Translations under genes and position numbers: made by a program
The notes under the pieces: generated by a model
Database searches by the model: none
What the model was told of the DNA's origin: nothing
The model's input: the letters and a program-made list of their open reading frames with translations, nothing else
Assembly (NCBI GenBank): GCA_020630145.1
Contig: JAHDBX010000001.1
Span: 1 to 14,039 of the forward strand
Source of the DNA: Gammaproteobacteria bacterium
GTDB lineage: Bacteria > Pseudomonadota > Gammaproteobacteria > HTCC5015
DNA: 14,039 bases
Direction: 5' to 3'
Shown here: piece by piece, positions 13,530 through 14,039 of the stretch
Layout: each line of letters begins with the position of its first letter
How positions within the stretch are numbered: position 1 is the stretch's first letter

Positions 13530-14039
13530 ATGAAGATAGTAACCACACGTGATATTGCTGCTGAAGCCAAGGTAAGTTTGGCAACGGTTGATCGTGTCAT
13601 TAATAATCGCTCGGGTGTACGTGCTAGTACAGTCGAGCGTATTAATGCGGTTATTGATAAGTTAGGTTATGTTCGTGACCTTAACGCAGCTAATTTGGCA
13701 AAAAAGCGTGTTTATAATATTCGCTTTATTTTGCCTGATTCAGATAATGCTTTTATGGACCAAATTAAAGAAGAAATTGCGTCAATAAAGCAAACTCAAG
13801 CCAGTAGTCGACGCACGAATATAGATATTCAGGAAGTACCTGTCTTAGATGCTATTGCACTCGCTAAAGCCTTGGATATGGTGCCTGATGACACTTATAC
13901 AGGTGTGGTATTTGTTGCTATTGATGCCCCTGTAGTCGCAGAGGCGGTTAAGAGACTTAAAGATCGAGGCATTATTCCAATTACGATGGTGTCTGATATT
14001 CCTAATGCGCCTAAAGCACATTTTGTCGGTATTAATAAC
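13530..14039 (+). CDS. LacI-family transcriptional regulator, truncated by the window end
   Basis: An open frame of 170 codons runs from the ATG at 13530 to the end of the window without a stop. Residues 4-26 are a LacI helix-turn-helix (TTRDIAAEAKVSLATVDRVI), followed by NNRSGVRASTVERINAVIDK and the hinge (LGYVRDLNAANLAKKR). From residue 63 the periplasmic-binding-protein-like effector domain begins (YNIRFILPDSDNAFMDQI). The DVR triplet in TVDRVI, in place of the usual SRV, is typical of one LacI subgroup often linked to sugar uptake. The ligand cannot be told from the half present. It may control genes to the right, outside the window. The ribosome binding site is weak. Confidence 0.9.
   Translation, partial: MKIVTTRDIAAEAKVSLATVDRVINNRSGVRASTVERINAVIDKLGYVRDLNAANLAKKRVYNIRFILPDSDNAFMDQIKEEIASIKQTQASSRRTNIDIQEVPVLDAIALAKALDMVPDDTYTGVVFVAIDAPVVAEAVKRLKDRGIIPITMVSDIPNAPKAHFVGINN

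Overview
The window looks like a chromosomal segment of an AT-rich, probably marine gammaproteobacterium. The evidence is a System I cytochrome c maturation pair (CcmA/CcmB), a CpxP/CpxR/CpxA-like envelope-stress module, a DUF1499 protein, a porin ending in Phe, and a secreted serine protease with a GlyGly-CTERM-like tail. I cannot name the genus. No rRNA, tRNA, CRISPR array, insertion sequence or phage gene is visible.

Layout. Positions 34-1136 (minus) carry ccmA then ccmB; ccmB appears frameshifted close to the left edge. A short divergent region leads to a membrane-anchored DUF1499 protein (1262-1741, plus). Positions 1742-2076 are a non-coding regulatory region with a very good sigma-54 (-24/-12) promoter and several TGCAC-type boxes upstream. 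From 2077 to 7785 (plus) runs a tight six-gene redox operon: (1) a NirB-like FAD/NAD(P)H oxidoreductase fused to a 2Fe-2S domain and a di-heme-b-type membrane domain; (2) a membrane-anchored cytochrome c with 11 heme-attachment sites; (3) a DUF3365 haem lipoprotein; (4) a small cytochrome c lipoprotein; (5) a group I truncated haemoglobin; (6) a ferredoxin/FAD/NAD reductase. The operon ends in a 31-bp perfect palindrome that includes the last stop codon.

Positions 7814-10296 (minus) hold a CpxP/Spy-like periplasmic protein, a CpxR-like regulator and a CpxA-like kinase, preceded by tandem GTAAC boxes that are the likely binding site of the regulator. Upstream on the same strand are a small unknown lipoprotein (10404-10760) and a trypsin-like secreted protease (10772-12343). 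Divergent from the protease is a porin-like beta-barrel gene whose leader holds a terminator-like hairpin. The window ends inside a LacI-family regulator.

How the parts may work together (inference). The first operon gene can take NAD(P)H electrons in the cytoplasm, pass them through FAD and 2Fe-2S to two membrane b haems, and hand them to the periplasmic multihaem cytochrome and the two c-type lipoproteins. The last two genes form a cytoplasmic haemoglobin plus reductase pair, comparable to a flavohaemoglobin split in two. This suggests a two-compartment system for nitric oxide, nitrite, hydroxylamine or a related oxidant, switched on through sigma-54. The substrate is not proven by the sequence. 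The neighbouring ccm genes fit the high demand for haem c attachment (13 sites in this window).
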